Assembly (NCBI GenBank): GCA_000471925.1
Contig: CP006668.1
Coordinates: 1,612,001-1,676,000, forward strand
Length of the DNA stretch: 64,000 nt
Origin: Ralstonia pickettii DTP0602
Lineage (GTDB): Bacteria; Pseudomonadota; Gammaproteobacteria; Burkholderiales; Burkholderiaceae
Reading direction: 5' to 3'
A program made the position numbers and the translations under genes. Position 1 is the stretch's first letter. Every line of letters starts with the position of its first letter. Positions 27,005-35,339 of the stretch are shown one piece after another. Under the pieces are notes generated by a model. The model was not told where the DNA came from. It did no database searches and saw only the letters and a program-made list of their open reading frames with translations.

Positions 27005-27328
27005 AAATCGCCCAAGGCACCGCGCGAATGAGTTGATGACCAGCGCTGTCAGGGAAATCCGAAGCGCAATTCAGCGCTGGCTGACTGGCCGGCCACCACG
27101 GCGCCTCCGATAATCGCCACATAACAAGCTCTGATATACGAAAAGCCGGCCGCAGGAGATCAACGCAAATCCAGGACTACGGCGCATCAAGCGCCGCGAC
27201 GCGGTGACTGTGCCGGCTTCGGGCCAGTGCGTGGGGCTTTGGGACGGCATGCGGCTAGCGCGGGGTAGCCAGCCGTCCTCCTCTCTTCTCTTTCTCTTAT
27301 CGGCACCCGCGAGAGAATGACCTGCAGG
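27005..27328. other. Non-coding stretch with inverted repeats
   Basis: 324 bp between the periplasmic binding protein gene and a small minus-strand gene. AAGCCGGC at 27143-27150 is complementary to GCCGGCTT at 27212-27219, and between them a smaller hairpin GGCGCATCAAGCGCC occurs; later GGCTA/TAGCC also pairs. Purpose unknown; a structured transcript end or small RNA is possible. I see no coding frame. Confidence 0.35.
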
Positions 27329-27598
27329 CTAGCAGGGCATGAAACACGCCCGCGCCGCCTCGCTGGGCGTCAGGCCCGAGCGGAAATATATGCGCAGGCG
27401 TTCCAGCGTAAGGTAGTCGGGCACGTAAGCACTGGATACGAGGCCGGATCTCAGTGCGTAGTCATGCAGGGCTGCAGCCCAGGCGTAGATATCGAAGGGT
27501 GCCGTGGCCGCACCCTGCGGGCCCGCGCCACTGTCGGCGTCGTACCCATCTTGGTCGTCAAACAAGCCAGTCCCCTGAAAGAACGCCGGATCCTGCAT
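27329..27598 (-). CDS. Hypothetical protein, 89 residues
   Basis: Not recognised. 89 residues; N-terminus acidic with Gly and Asp (FFQGTGLFDDQDGYDADSG), C-terminal half helical with Leu/Tyr/Arg (LTLERLRIYFRSGLTPSEAARACF). The second half looks like a folded helical module. It lies 57 bp downstream of another small hypothetical gene on the same strand and could be cotranscribed. No signal peptide or membrane segment. Codon use is GC-rich and like its neighbours. Confidence 0.5.
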   Translation of the reverse strand: MQDPAFFQGTGLFDDQDGYDADSGAGPQGAATAPFDIYAWAAALHDYALRSGLVSSAYVPDYLTLERLRIYFRSGLTPSEAARACFMPC

Positions 27599-27655
27599 CC
27601 GGCGCGCTGGTCTGCGATGCCGTGACGGGGGCGCGGTTGCCTCACACGCCCTGCC

Positions 27656-27895
27656 TCACGCGCCATATGCGGCCAACCCCGCCCTGCTCGTCATGGGCGG
27701 GAAGACATACCAGGCCCCGTCGCCATGCCTGAAAAACACGATCGACAGCTTGCCGGTCACGCGGTCGGCTTCCACACATACGAATCGACTGCCGCAGTCC
27801 CGCATCCGCCCCATGGCGGCAACGCGCGGTGGATACGCCACGGCTGGTCCCAGCCATTTATCCACCATCGACCGCAACGACTTCTCTGCTCCCAT
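27656..27895 (-). CDS. Hypothetical protein, 79 residues
   Basis: Not recognised. The ATG at 27895 follows an excellent GGAGGAAGC ribosome site, so the shorter start is preferred over one at 27985. The 79-residue product contains SMVDKWLGPAVAYPPRVAAM and a beta-like VCVEADRVTGKLSIVFFRHGDGAWYVFPP segment. No signal peptide or membrane helix. A palindrome resembling the NarL-type operators near the neighbouring two-component system lies 135 bp upstream (28030-28043). Confidence 0.6.
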   Translation of the reverse strand: MGAEKSLRSMVDKWLGPAVAYPPRVAAMGRMRDCGSRFVCVEADRVTGKLSIVFFRHGDGAWYVFPPMTSRAGLAAYGA

Positions 27896-28029
27896 GCTTC
27901 CTCCACTTGCGGGCTGCCCCGGCACTGCCGGCCGACGTTGCAGCTTCCATGATTCCATCGTAGGCGGGTCGGGCGGCCACCGCATTCAGCGGACGATGAA
28001 AGGGCGTTCAGCACTCCCTGAATCAATCG

Positions 28030-28043
28030 TAGGAAAATCCTGA
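28030..28043. promoter_or_regulatory. Candidate NarL-type operator upstream of small hypothetical genes
   Basis: TAGGAAAATCCTGA is a near-palindrome (AGGA-AAA-TCCT) closely resembling the two sites upstream of the two-component operon at 30789-30825. It is 135 bp upstream of the 79-residue gene. Confidence 0.4.
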
Positions 28044-28067
28044 CACCGGCCGGCTGGGTGGCGCCGC

Positions 28068-28700
28068 CTACTCCTGCGTGAAGCCATGCTTGATGGCATA
28101 GCGGATCAGGTCGGCGTTGTTCTGCAGGCCCAGCTTCTGCATCAACCGCATCTTGTGGGTGCTGATGGTCTTGGCGCTCAGCGAAAATGACTCCGCAATC
28201 TCGTTGACAGTCTGGCCGGCGGCGAGCCGCTGCAGCACCTGGAATTCCCGGTCCGAGAGCACCTCGTGCGCGGGAGCGTCCGCACCGCGCTGGTGAAAGA
28301 CCATGGCGTCGACCAGCGCAGGGTCGATGAACTTGCCGCCTGCAGCCAGCTTGCGGATCGCCCCAAGCAGGATTTCCGGGTCGCTGTCCTTGGTCACATA
28401 GCCCGATGCCCCGGCACGCAGCGCCCGCGAGGCGACCTGTGCTTCGTTGTGCATGCTCAGGATCAGGATGGCAAGATCGGGCCACTCGGCCCGCACGCGG
28501 CGGATCAGGTCGATGCCGCTGATGCCCGGCATGGTCATGTCGAGCAGCAGCAGGTCGAATTCGCCGGCGCGCAATTGCTCGAGCACTGCGCCACCGTCCG
28601 CGGCCTCGGCCGCAACCACTACATCGGTGGTGGTGGCCACGATCTGCTTCAGGCCACTGCGGACGATGGCATGGTCGTCCGCAATCAGAACTCGAATCAT
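28068..28700 (-). CDS. NarL/FixJ-family response regulator
   Basis: 210 residues. The receiver (1-120) has phospho-acceptor Asp54, Lys104 and the acidic pair at 8-9. The C-terminal LuxR-type helix-turn-helix (about 145-208, LSDREFQVLQRLAAGQTVNEIA...LSAKTISTHKMRLMQKLG) binds DNA. The gene starts four bases before the stop of the sensor kinase gene, so they are translationally coupled. Putative binding palindromes occur upstream of the operon and upstream of downstream genes. Target genes not known. Confidence 0.94.
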   Translation of the reverse strand: MIRVLIADDHAIVRSGLKQIVATTTDVVVAAEAADGGAVLEQLRAGEFDLLLLDMTMPGISGIDLIRRVRAEWPDLAILILSMHNEAQVASRALRAGASGYVTKDSDPEILLGAIRKLAAGGKFIDPALVDAMVFHQRGADAPAHEVLSDREFQVLQRLAAGQTVNEIAESFSLSAKTISTHKMRLMQKLGLQNNADLIRYAIKHGFTQE

Positions 28701-30745
28701 GCTGCACTCGCTTGGCGGGGGATATGAATGGAAACGGTGGTGCCCGTGCTGCGCTGGCTGTCGATATTCAGGCTGCCGCCGATCATGCGCGCGCGCTCGC
28801 GCATGCCGAGCAGGCCGTAGGAATCGCCCTGCAGCGCGGCCGCCACCTCAAAGCCCTGCCCGTCATCGCTGACGCACAGCAGCAGCCCGTCGGGCCGGTT
28901 GCTCAGTGACACCGTTACCCGCGCGGCGCGCGCATGGCGGGCGGCATTGGTCAGCGACTCCTGCACGATGCGGAACGCGGCGGTCGCCACCGCATCGTCC
29001 AGCTGCGGCTCGGGCCCGTCGACAGTGAGTCGGCAATGCGCGTGATGGCGGCGCCCGAAGTCTTCGGTGAGCCATTCCAGCGCCGACACGATGCCGTAGT
29101 TCAGCGCAGCCGGGCGCAGGTGGCTGGCCACATGGCGCACCATGCTGATGGTCCGCTCGACCAGCTCGCGCATCTCGTCGGCCTTCTGCTCGGCGGCATG
29201 GTTGCCGGCGATTTTCATGCGCAGCAGCGACACATCCATCTTCAGCGCGGTGAGCAGCTGGCCCAGCTCGTCATGGATTTCCAGCGCGATGCGCTTGCGC
29301 TCCTCCTCCCGAGCGGCCTCCAGGTGGCCCGACAGTTCCCTGAGTTGTTCGCGCGAGGCCAGCAGTTCCTGCTCGATGCGCTTGCGCTCGGTAATGTCCT
29401 GGAGCGTGCCGACCAGGCCGATGCAATGGCCTGCCTCGTCGCCGCGCTGCTCGGCCTGCCACTGCACGATATGATCGCTCACGCCCCGATACCTGAGACG
29501 CACGTCGATGCTGGCGCTTCCCGGCGCTTTCATCAACTGGCTGAGCGTGGCCAGGATCGTGCGCCGGTCCTCCACGTGCACATGACGCAATAGTGCGCGC
29601 AGCGACCGGACCCGGCATTCGTCGACGCCCAGGATCCGGCACATCTCCCTGGACAGTCGCACCGCGCCGTCCGCGGCGTTCCACTCCCAGTCGCCCAGCC
29701 GCGCGAGGCGCTGCGCATTTGCCAGGCTTGCCTCGCTGGCCACCACCTTCAGTTCGGCACGCTTGCGGGCGGTGATGTCGTACAGGCCGACACAGGCGGC
29801 AGCGGTCTCGCCAAATGTGATCAGGCTCGTCGTGACGACGACCCAGAACGCGGTGCCATCGCGATGGCGCGCCTCGATCTCGAGCGTCGTGATCCGGCCA
29901 TCGCGACGCAATTCCTGTACGGCCGCCTGCCGGGCTTCGGCATTGGCATAGCATTCCCGGATGTCAAACCCGGTTGCCTGCGCCTCGGTCAGCCCGAAGA
30001 GGTCACGGAAGGGCTGGTTGCAGAACAGGATCCGGCCTTCGTCGATCGCGGTAATCACCAGCGGTACCGGACTGGATTCGACGATGGAGCGAAAGCGGGC
30101 TTCGCTGGCCGATAGCGCCGCCTCCGCGCGGCAGCGCTCGGAGATCTCCAGCGTCAGGCTCGCGTTGGCCCGCGCCAGCGCCTGCGTGCGCTGTATGACC
30201 CGGTATTCGAGTTCGTCGCGCGCGCGCATCGCCTCCTGCTGCGCCGCGCGCCGGATGGCGATTTCTTCCTGCAGGCTGGCGTTCCGCTGCGCCAGCCGTC
30301 GGTGCATCATCCGCAGCGACAAATGCGTATTGACGCGCGCCATGACCTCGGCAAGCTGGAATGGCTTGATGACATAGTCCACGCCGCCCGCCGCGAAGGC
30401 ATCCATCATGTCGGCGGTGGCGGACAGCGCCGTCATGAAGATCACGGGAATATCCCGCGTCTGCGGCATCGTCTTCAGCCGACGACAGGTCTCGAGCCCG
30501 TCCATGCGCGGCATCCTGACGTCAAGCAGGATCAGGTCGGGCTGGGAAAAACCGGCGCGCTCGAGGGCTTCTTCACCATCCTGCGCGACAAGCACGCACA
30601 TCCCCTGCGCCTCGAGGTGCTGCGCAACGATGGCGATATTGGCGGGCACATCGTCCACGATCAGGATGGTGCGCCGCTCTTGCGGCTCGTCGGTGTCTTG
30701 ACCCACGGTTGCTTGGCTGACGTTATTGCGGGTGCAGCATATCAC
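28697..30745 (-). CDS. Sensor kinase with N-terminal receiver, two PAS domains and HisKA_3 core
   Basis: 682 residues, soluble, no membrane helices. The order is: receiver (about 25-140; Asp75), coiled coil (about 145-210, heptad-like), PAS (about 212-330), PAS (about 335-455), HisKA_3 (phospho-acceptor His491 in LEIHDELGQLLTALKMD) and an ATPase domain ending about 675. Starts with GTG at 30745; a GTG codon at residue 14 is an alternative. The companion NarL-family regulator overlaps the end of the gene. Receiver-first kinases of this kind often integrate a second signal; its input partner is not present here. Confidence 0.92.
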   Translation of the reverse strand: MICCTRNNVSQATVGQDTDEPQERRTILIVDDVPANIAIVAQHLEAQGMCVLVAQDGEEALERAGFSQPDLILLDVRMPRMDGLETCRRLKTMPQTRDIPVIFMTALSATADMMDAFAAGGVDYVIKPFQLAEVMARVNTHLSLRMMHRRLAQRNASLQEEIAIRRAAQQEAMRARDELEYRVIQRTQALARANASLTLEISERCRAEAALSASEARFRSIVESSPVPLVITAIDEGRILFCNQPFRDLFGLTEAQATGFDIRECYANAEARQAAVQELRRDGRITTLEIEARHRDGTAFWVVVTTSLITFGETAAACVGLYDITARKRAELKVVASEASLANAQRLARLGDWEWNAADGAVRLSREMCRILGVDECRVRSLRALLRHVHVEDRRTILATLSQLMKAPGSASIDVRLRYRGVSDHIVQWQAEQRGDEAGHCIGLVGTLQDITERKRIEQELLASREQLRELSGHLEAAREEERKRIALEIHDELGQLLTALKMDVSLLRMKIAGNHAAEQKADEMRELVERTISMVRHVASHLRPAALNYGIVSALEWLTEDFGRRHHAHCRLTVDGPEPQLDDAVATAAFRIVQESLTNAARHARAARVTVSLSNRPDGLLLCVSDDGQGFEVAAALQGDSYGLLGMRERARMIGGSLNIDSQRSTGTTVSIHIPRQASAA

Positions 30746-30788
30746 CGCATCCCACTACCCCACATGGCCTCCACATCACTCCCTTAAA

Positions 30789-30825
30789 TCAAGGGTTTCC
30801 TGAACGGAAAATAGGGAAATCCTTA
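30789..30825. promoter_or_regulatory. Two facing NarL-type operator candidates upstream of the kinase operon
   Basis: TCAAGGGTTTCCTGA at 30789-30803 and TAGGGAAATCCTTA at 30812-30825 are inverted versions of one motif (AAGG-R-TTTCC), 44-80 bp before the kinase GTG. A third copy, TAGGAAAATCCTGA, is at 28030-28043. Autoregulation by the co-encoded regulator is inferred. Confidence 0.45.
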
Positions 30826-30930
30826 CCCGATCGCCGTCATCGCGACGCACATATCGATGCGCAAACTTCTTCGTTCCGCCGCCGCCCATGCCGGCCTGCG
30901 ATCTCGCCTTCCAACCTGACCACACCCCCC

Positions 30931-31797
30931 TCAGGCACTGACCAGCCCCCGCTGCAACGCCGTCTTGAGCATCGAAAACACATGCCGCGCCACCGGATTG
31001 ACCGCGTTGGGCCGCGCCCAGAGGTAATACGTCACGTCCGGCAAGCGCGGCAGTCCGTCGCTCTCGCCCAGGATGCGCATGTCCGGGGCCAGCAGGTCGA
31101 TGCTGCGCGCCGTGATCCCGAGTCCGCCGCGCAGCGCGGCCTTGATGCCGATCAGGCTGGGCGCCAGGTAGGCGATGCGCCACGGCACACCGGCCTGCGT
31201 CAGCGCGTCCAGCGACAGCTTGCGGAACAGGCTGGGCTCGTCGGCCAGGATCAGCGGCACCGGCGTGCCACGCTCATAGACAAAGTCCGCCGCGCAAACC
31301 CAGATCGTGGGCGTGGTGCGCAGCGCAATGCCGTCAAGCGAAGTGTCCTCGCGCGTGGACACGGTCAGGTCGATCTCGCCGCGGCGCAGCGACTCCATCA
31401 GGAAGGGGCTGCGGCCCACGTGGATTTCCAGCCGCAGCGCCGGCGAGGTGCGGGCGATATGCGACAGCAGCACCGGCAGGATGGTGTCGGCCACGTCGTG
31501 CGGTGCACCGATACGCACCGAACCGGTGAGATCGCCTTCGCGCAGCACGCGCAGCGCCTCGTCGTTGAGCGTCAGCAGCTGGCGCGCGTATTCGACCAGC
31601 TTCTTGCCGTGACGGGTCAGCTGCTTGCCGCGGCCGTGCTTCTCGAACAGCGTCAGGTCGAGCTGCTCCTCGAGCCGCTGCATCTGCTGCGTGACCGCCG
31701 ACTGGGTGCGCTGCACATTCCCGGCGGCGGCGCCGAAGGTCTCGTGGTCGGCAATGGCCACCAGGGTGCGGAGCAGGTCAAGGTCGAGGTTACGCAT
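30931..31797 (-). CDS. LysR-family regulator of the organosulfur operon
   Basis: 288 residues. Winged helix at 1-60 (LDLLRTLVAIADHETFGAAA...TQSAVTQQMQRLEEQ), coinducer domain about 90-285. It is divergent from the thiol dioxygenase gene; two 14-bp tandem repeats in the gap are good candidates for its binding site. The adjacent genes suggest control of cysteine-like sulfur catabolism; the coinducer is not known. Confidence 0.92.
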   Translation of the reverse strand: MRNLDLDLLRTLVAIADHETFGAAAGNVQRTQSAVTQQMQRLEEQLDLTLFEKHGRGKQLTRHGKKLVEYARQLLTLNDEALRVLREGDLTGSVRIGAPHDVADTILPVLLSHIARTSPALRLEIHVGRSPFLMESLRRGEIDLTVSTREDTSLDGIALRTTPTIWVCAADFVYERGTPVPLILADEPSLFRKLSLDALTQAGVPWRIAYLAPSLIGIKAALRGGLGITARSIDLLAPDMRILGESDGLPRLPDVTYYLWARPNAVNPVARHVFSMLKTALQRGLVSA

Positions 31798-31809
31798 TCA
31801 TTAGAGGTG

Positions 31810-31844
31810 TTAATGGGTTTTCATCAGGCATTAAGTGGTTTTCA
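31810..31844. promoter_or_regulatory. Tandem 14-bp direct repeats, candidate LysR operator
   Basis: TTAATGGGTTTTCA (31810-31823) and TTAAGTGGTTTTCA (31831-31844) are 12/14 identical with a period of 21 bp, two helical turns. They lie just upstream of the LysR start and 79 bp before the thiol dioxygenase start, suiting a divergent operator. Confidence 0.55.
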
Positions 31845-31922
31845 GGGCAGGTGTTCATTACAGTGAAACAAGAAACATCGTTCTACCCCTCAAAAACAGA
31901 GATTGCAAGGATCGACCCCTCT

Positions 31923-32510
31923 ATGTCCATCGCACAACAACGCCAGGCAGCCGTAGGAGATGCCATCGAATCCATTAGGGAAATCGTAGCCAGGAGCGGT
32001 GTCACACGCGACGCCCTGGCCGAGGTCCTGACCCGGGTCGAGGATCTGGGGGCCCGCACCGAACTGTGGAACGAGGCCGACTACCCGCCGCCGGAGCCGG
32101 GCGAGCGCCAGGCGCGCTACCTGATCGCCGAGGACGCCGGCCAGACCTACGCGCTGTACCTGAACGTGATGCACCCGGGCAAGCGCATTCCGCCGCACAA
32201 CCATACGACCTGGGCCTGCGTGGCGGGCGTGAGCGGCATCGAGTTCAACGACGTCTATGTGCGCACCGACGACGGCAGCCAGCCCGGCGTGGGCACCCTG
32301 GCGTTCTCGCACACGGTGGAAGTCGGACCGCGCCACGGCATCGCGCTGCTGCCGGACGACATCCATTCCGTGGAGATCCGTGGCGAGGACGTCATCCGCC
32401 ACCTGCACATGTATGGCCGTTCGCTGGAAACGCTGACCGAGCGCCTGTCGTTCGACCTGGAGACCGGGCGTTGCCAGGTCATGAGCGTGGGCGTGCAGAC
32501 GCGCCGCTGA
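31923..32510 (+). CDS. Cysteine dioxygenase-like thiol dioxygenase (cupin)
   Basis: 195 residues. The ATG at 31923 is preceded by AAGGAT. The cupin iron site is present: His92 and His94 (PPHNHTTW) and a third His148 (PDDIHSVEI). Arg65 precedes the first motif and may bind the substrate carboxylate as in cysteine dioxygenase. These enzymes oxidise a thiol to a sulfinic acid with oxygen; cysteine or 3-mercaptopropionate are the usual choices and sequence alone does not settle it. It begins a run of sulfur-related genes (rhodanese, Bug protein, cystathionine-lyase-like) under a divergent LysR gene. Confidence 0.85.
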   Translation: MSIAQQRQAAVGDAIESIREIVARSGVTRDALAEVLTRVEDLGARTELWNEADYPPPEPGERQARYLIAEDAGQTYALYLNVMHPGKRIPPHNHTTWACVAGVSGIEFNDVYVRTDDGSQPGVGTLAFSHTVEVGPRHGIALLPDDIHSVEIRGEDVIRHLHMYGRSLETLTERLSFDLETGRCQVMSVGVQTRR

Positions 32511-32617
32511 CCTGACCTGACCCGGGCGGCGCTTCTCAGTTCTCGCCGCCCTCCCCGACAAGCCAGCCGATCCCCTTCCCCGCGCGGGAAGGACGGCCCC
32601 CTATTGCCCGGAATTCC

Positions 32618-34240
32618 ATGCCGACGCCTTCCTTCACCACCGTCGATGCCGTCACGCTCAAGGGCTGGCTGCACGATGCCGACGAAATCGCCCTGTTCGA
32701 CGTGCGCGAGCACGGCCAGTATGGCGAAGGCCACCCCTTCTACGCGGTGCCCCTGCCCTACAGCCGGCTCGAACTCGATGTCGGCCGGCTTGCGCCGCGC
32801 ACCGATGTGCGCATCGTGCTGGCCGACGACGGCGACGGCGTGGCGACTGCCGCCGCCCAGGCGCTGGCCCGTCTTGGCTATACCAGCCTGTTCGTGCTCG
32901 ATGGCGGCATGCCCGCCTGGCGCGCGGCGGGCTACACGCTGTTTGCCGGCGTCAACGTGCCGTCCAAGACCTTCGGCGAGCTGGCCGAGCACCACTACGG
33001 CACCCCGCGCGTGTCGGCCGATCAGCTTGCCGCGATGCAGGCCGGCCGCGCCGGCACGCGCGTGCCGGTGGTGCTCGACGGCCGGCCCGCGTCCGAATTC
33101 CACAAGATGAACATCCCGGGCGCGATCTGCTGCCCCAACGGCGAACTGGCCTACCGGCTGCGCGACCTGGTGCCCGATGCCGACACGCCCATCGTCATCA
33201 ACTGCGCGGGCCGCACGCGCAGCATCCTCGGTGCGCAGTCGCTGATCAACTTCGGCGTGGCGAATCCTGTCTATGCGCTGGAGAACGGTACGCAGGGCTG
33301 GTACCTGAACGATTTCAGGCTGGAGCACGGGGGCACGGCGCGCTATCCGGACAACGCCCCCCCAAGCGGGCTCGATGACGCGCGCGCTGCCGCCCGGGCG
33401 CTGGCGCAGCGTTTTTCGGTTCCGCATATCGCCCCGGCACAGGCCGCGACCTGGCTGGCCGATCCGGCACGCACGACCTTCCTGTGTGATGTCCGTACCG
33501 CCGAGGAATATGCGGCCGCCACCCTGCCCGGTGCCCAGCACACCCCCGGCGGGCAGCTGATGCAGGCCACGGACCAGTACGTGGGCGTGCGGCGCGCGCG
33601 CCTGGTGCTGTTCGATGCCGACGGCGTACGTGCCCCGGTCGTCGCGAGCTGGCTGCGGCAGATGGGCCATGACGCGGTCGTGCTGGAAGGCGGCCTGCGG
33701 GCCGGCCTGGACGCGGGCGTCGCCGCCACGCACGGGCCGCTGGCAGAGGTCGTCGCGCCGCCCGCCGTCGAAGCCGCCGCCCTGGCCGCCGGCCTGCAGG
33801 ACCGCTCGATGCTGGCACTGGACCTGCGCGGCAGCATGGCCTACCGGGCCGGCCATATCGCCGGCAGCCGCTGGTCGATCCGCCCGCGCCTGGCACAAGA
33901 CCTGGCCGGGGTGCCGCACGACACCACCGTCGTACTGATCGGCGCCGCCGGTGCCGACGATCCTGCCGAACTCGCCTTTGCCGACCTGCGCGCGCTGGGC
34001 TTTGCCGACGTGCGCCGTTTGCGCGGCGGCCTCGCGGCCTGGCAGCGCGCCGGCTATCCGCTTGCCGAGGGCGAGCACGCGCTGCCCGACGTGCGCTGCA
34101 TCGACTTCCTTTTCTTCGTGCACGACCGCCATGACGGCAACAAGGCGGCGGCACGGCAATACCTGGCCTGGGAAACCAACCTGGTCGGCCAGCTCGATGC
34201 CCAGGAGCTGGCGACGTTCCGCTTCCCGCCCGCCGCCTGA
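32618..34240 (+). CDS. Four-domain rhodanese-like sulfurtransferase
   Basis: 540 residues made of four rhodanese-like modules (about 10-110, 133-237, 268-368 and 388-480) plus a C-terminal tail of about 55 residues. The catalytic loop position holds Cys196 (NCAGRTRS) only in module two; modules one (LADDGDG), three (FDADGVR) and four (IGAAGAD) have no Cys there. So at most one site can carry a persulfide and three modules are probably structural or binding. Sits between a thiol dioxygenase and a Bug protein. It may handle sulfite, sulfinate or thiosulfate released in the pathway, as inference. Confidence 0.88.
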   Translation: MPTPSFTTVDAVTLKGWLHDADEIALFDVREHGQYGEGHPFYAVPLPYSRLELDVGRLAPRTDVRIVLADDGDGVATAAAQALARLGYTSLFVLDGGMPAWRAAGYTLFAGVNVPSKTFGELAEHHYGTPRVSADQLAAMQAGRAGTRVPVVLDGRPASEFHKMNIPGAICCPNGELAYRLRDLVPDADTPIVINCAGRTRSILGAQSLINFGVANPVYALENGTQGWYLNDFRLEHGGTARYPDNAPPSGLDDARAAARALAQRFSVPHIAPAQAATWLADPARTTFLCDVRTAEEYAAATLPGAQHTPGGQLMQATDQYVGVRRARLVLFDADGVRAPVVASWLRQMGHDAVVLEGGLRAGLDAGVAATHGPLAEVVAPPAVEAAALAAGLQDRSMLALDLRGSMAYRAGHIAGSRWSIRPRLAQDLAGVPHDTTVVLIGAAGADDPAELAFADLRALGFADVRRLRGGLAAWQRAGYPLAEGEHALPDVRCIDFLFFVHDRHDGNKAAARQYLAWETNLVGQLDAQELATFRFPPAA

Positions 34241-34283
34241 TTGGTTCCTTCTCCCCTGTCCCATACAAGAACGAGGTCGCCCC

Positions 34284-35282
34284 ATGTCCCGCATTCCGCA
34301 GTTCCTGTCCGTATTGCTCTCGCTCACCCTGCTCGGCGCCGGCCCGGCGGCTTCCGCGCAACAGCCGGTGGCGCCGGTGGGCGGCTTTCCGTCGCAGCCG
34401 TTGCGGATCGTCTCGCCGTTCCCGGCCGGGGGCGGCAACGACGCGGTCACGCGCATCGTTGCCACGCGGCTATCGCAGGTGCTCGGCCAGAGCGCGGTGA
34501 CGGACAACCGCGGCGGCGCCGGCGGCAATATCGGCACGCGCCATGTGGCCGAGGCCAAGGCCGACGGCTATACGGTGCTGACCTCGCAGGTATCGGTGAT
34601 GGCGGTCAACCCGACGCTGTACCGCTCGCCGGGTTTCGATCCGGTTAAGCAGTTCGTGCCGGTCACGCAGATCAATGCCGCGCCGCTGGCCATCGTCGTC
34701 GCCGCCGACGCGCCGTGGAAGACCTTTGCCGAACTCGCCACGCAGGCCAGGGCCCAGCCGCAGAAGATCACCTACGCCACGCCCGGCAACGGTACGTTGT
34801 CGCACCTGGTGGGCGTGGTGCTCGACAAGGACAGCGGCGTGTCGCTGCAGCACGTGCCGTACAAGGGCGCCGGGCCGGCGATCAATGACCTGCTCGGCGG
34901 CCAAGTCGACGTGCTGGTCACGTCGACCTCATCCGTGGCCGGCTTTGTCCAGGCCGGCCGCATGCGCGTGCTAGCGGTGACCAGCCCGCGCCGGCTGGGT
35001 GTGTTTGCCAAGGTGCCCACGCTGGAGGAACTCGGCTACCGCAACGCGCGCTTCGAGGACTGGTATGGCTTCTTCGTGCCCGCCGGCACCGCGCCGGAAC
35101 GCGTAGCGCTGCTGAACCGCGCCATCGTGCAGGTGCTGCAGATGCCCGAGGTGGTGAAGCTGATTAACGACGGCGGCAGCGATGTCATCGCCAGCAGCCC
35201 CGAGGCCTTTGCCCAGCAGTTGAAGCAGGACATCTCGCGCTGGTCCCAGATCGTGAAGCTGTCCGGCGCCCACGTCGACTGA
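34284..35282 (+). CDS. Bug-family (TctC) periplasmic solute-binding protein
   Basis: 332 residues. Signal peptide to about residue 25 (GPAASAQ). Conserved Bug features: PLRIVSPFPAGGGNDAVTRI near the start, VTDNRGGAGGNIGTRHVAEAKADGYT, and LLGGQVDVLVTSTSSV. These proteins bind organic acids or amino acids for tripartite tricarboxylate carriers. No TctA or TctB membrane gene is present, so it is an orphan receptor here. Position inside the sulfur cluster suggests a sulfur-containing carboxylate ligand, as inference. Confidence 0.93.
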   Translation: MSRIPQFLSVLLSLTLLGAGPAASAQQPVAPVGGFPSQPLRIVSPFPAGGGNDAVTRIVATRLSQVLGQSAVTDNRGGAGGNIGTRHVAEAKADGYTVLTSQVSVMAVNPTLYRSPGFDPVKQFVPVTQINAAPLAIVVAADAPWKTFAELATQARAQPQKITYATPGNGTLSHLVGVVLDKDSGVSLQHVPYKGAGPAINDLLGGQVDVLVTSTSSVAGFVQAGRMRVLAVTSPRRLGVFAKVPTLEELGYRNARFEDWYGFFVPAGTAPERVALLNRAIVQVLQMPEVVKLINDGGSDVIASSPEAFAQQLKQDISRWSQIVKLSGAHVD

Positions 35283-35339
35283 ACGCGGCACGGTCCTTGC
35301 GATGCCAGCCCCGTCCGCAGCCACCCCGACATGCCAGCC

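Noticed and set aside
32255..34558. A 767-codon minus-strand frame over the rhodanese
   Set aside because: Shadow frame; the plus-strand genes have complete domains and ribosome sites.
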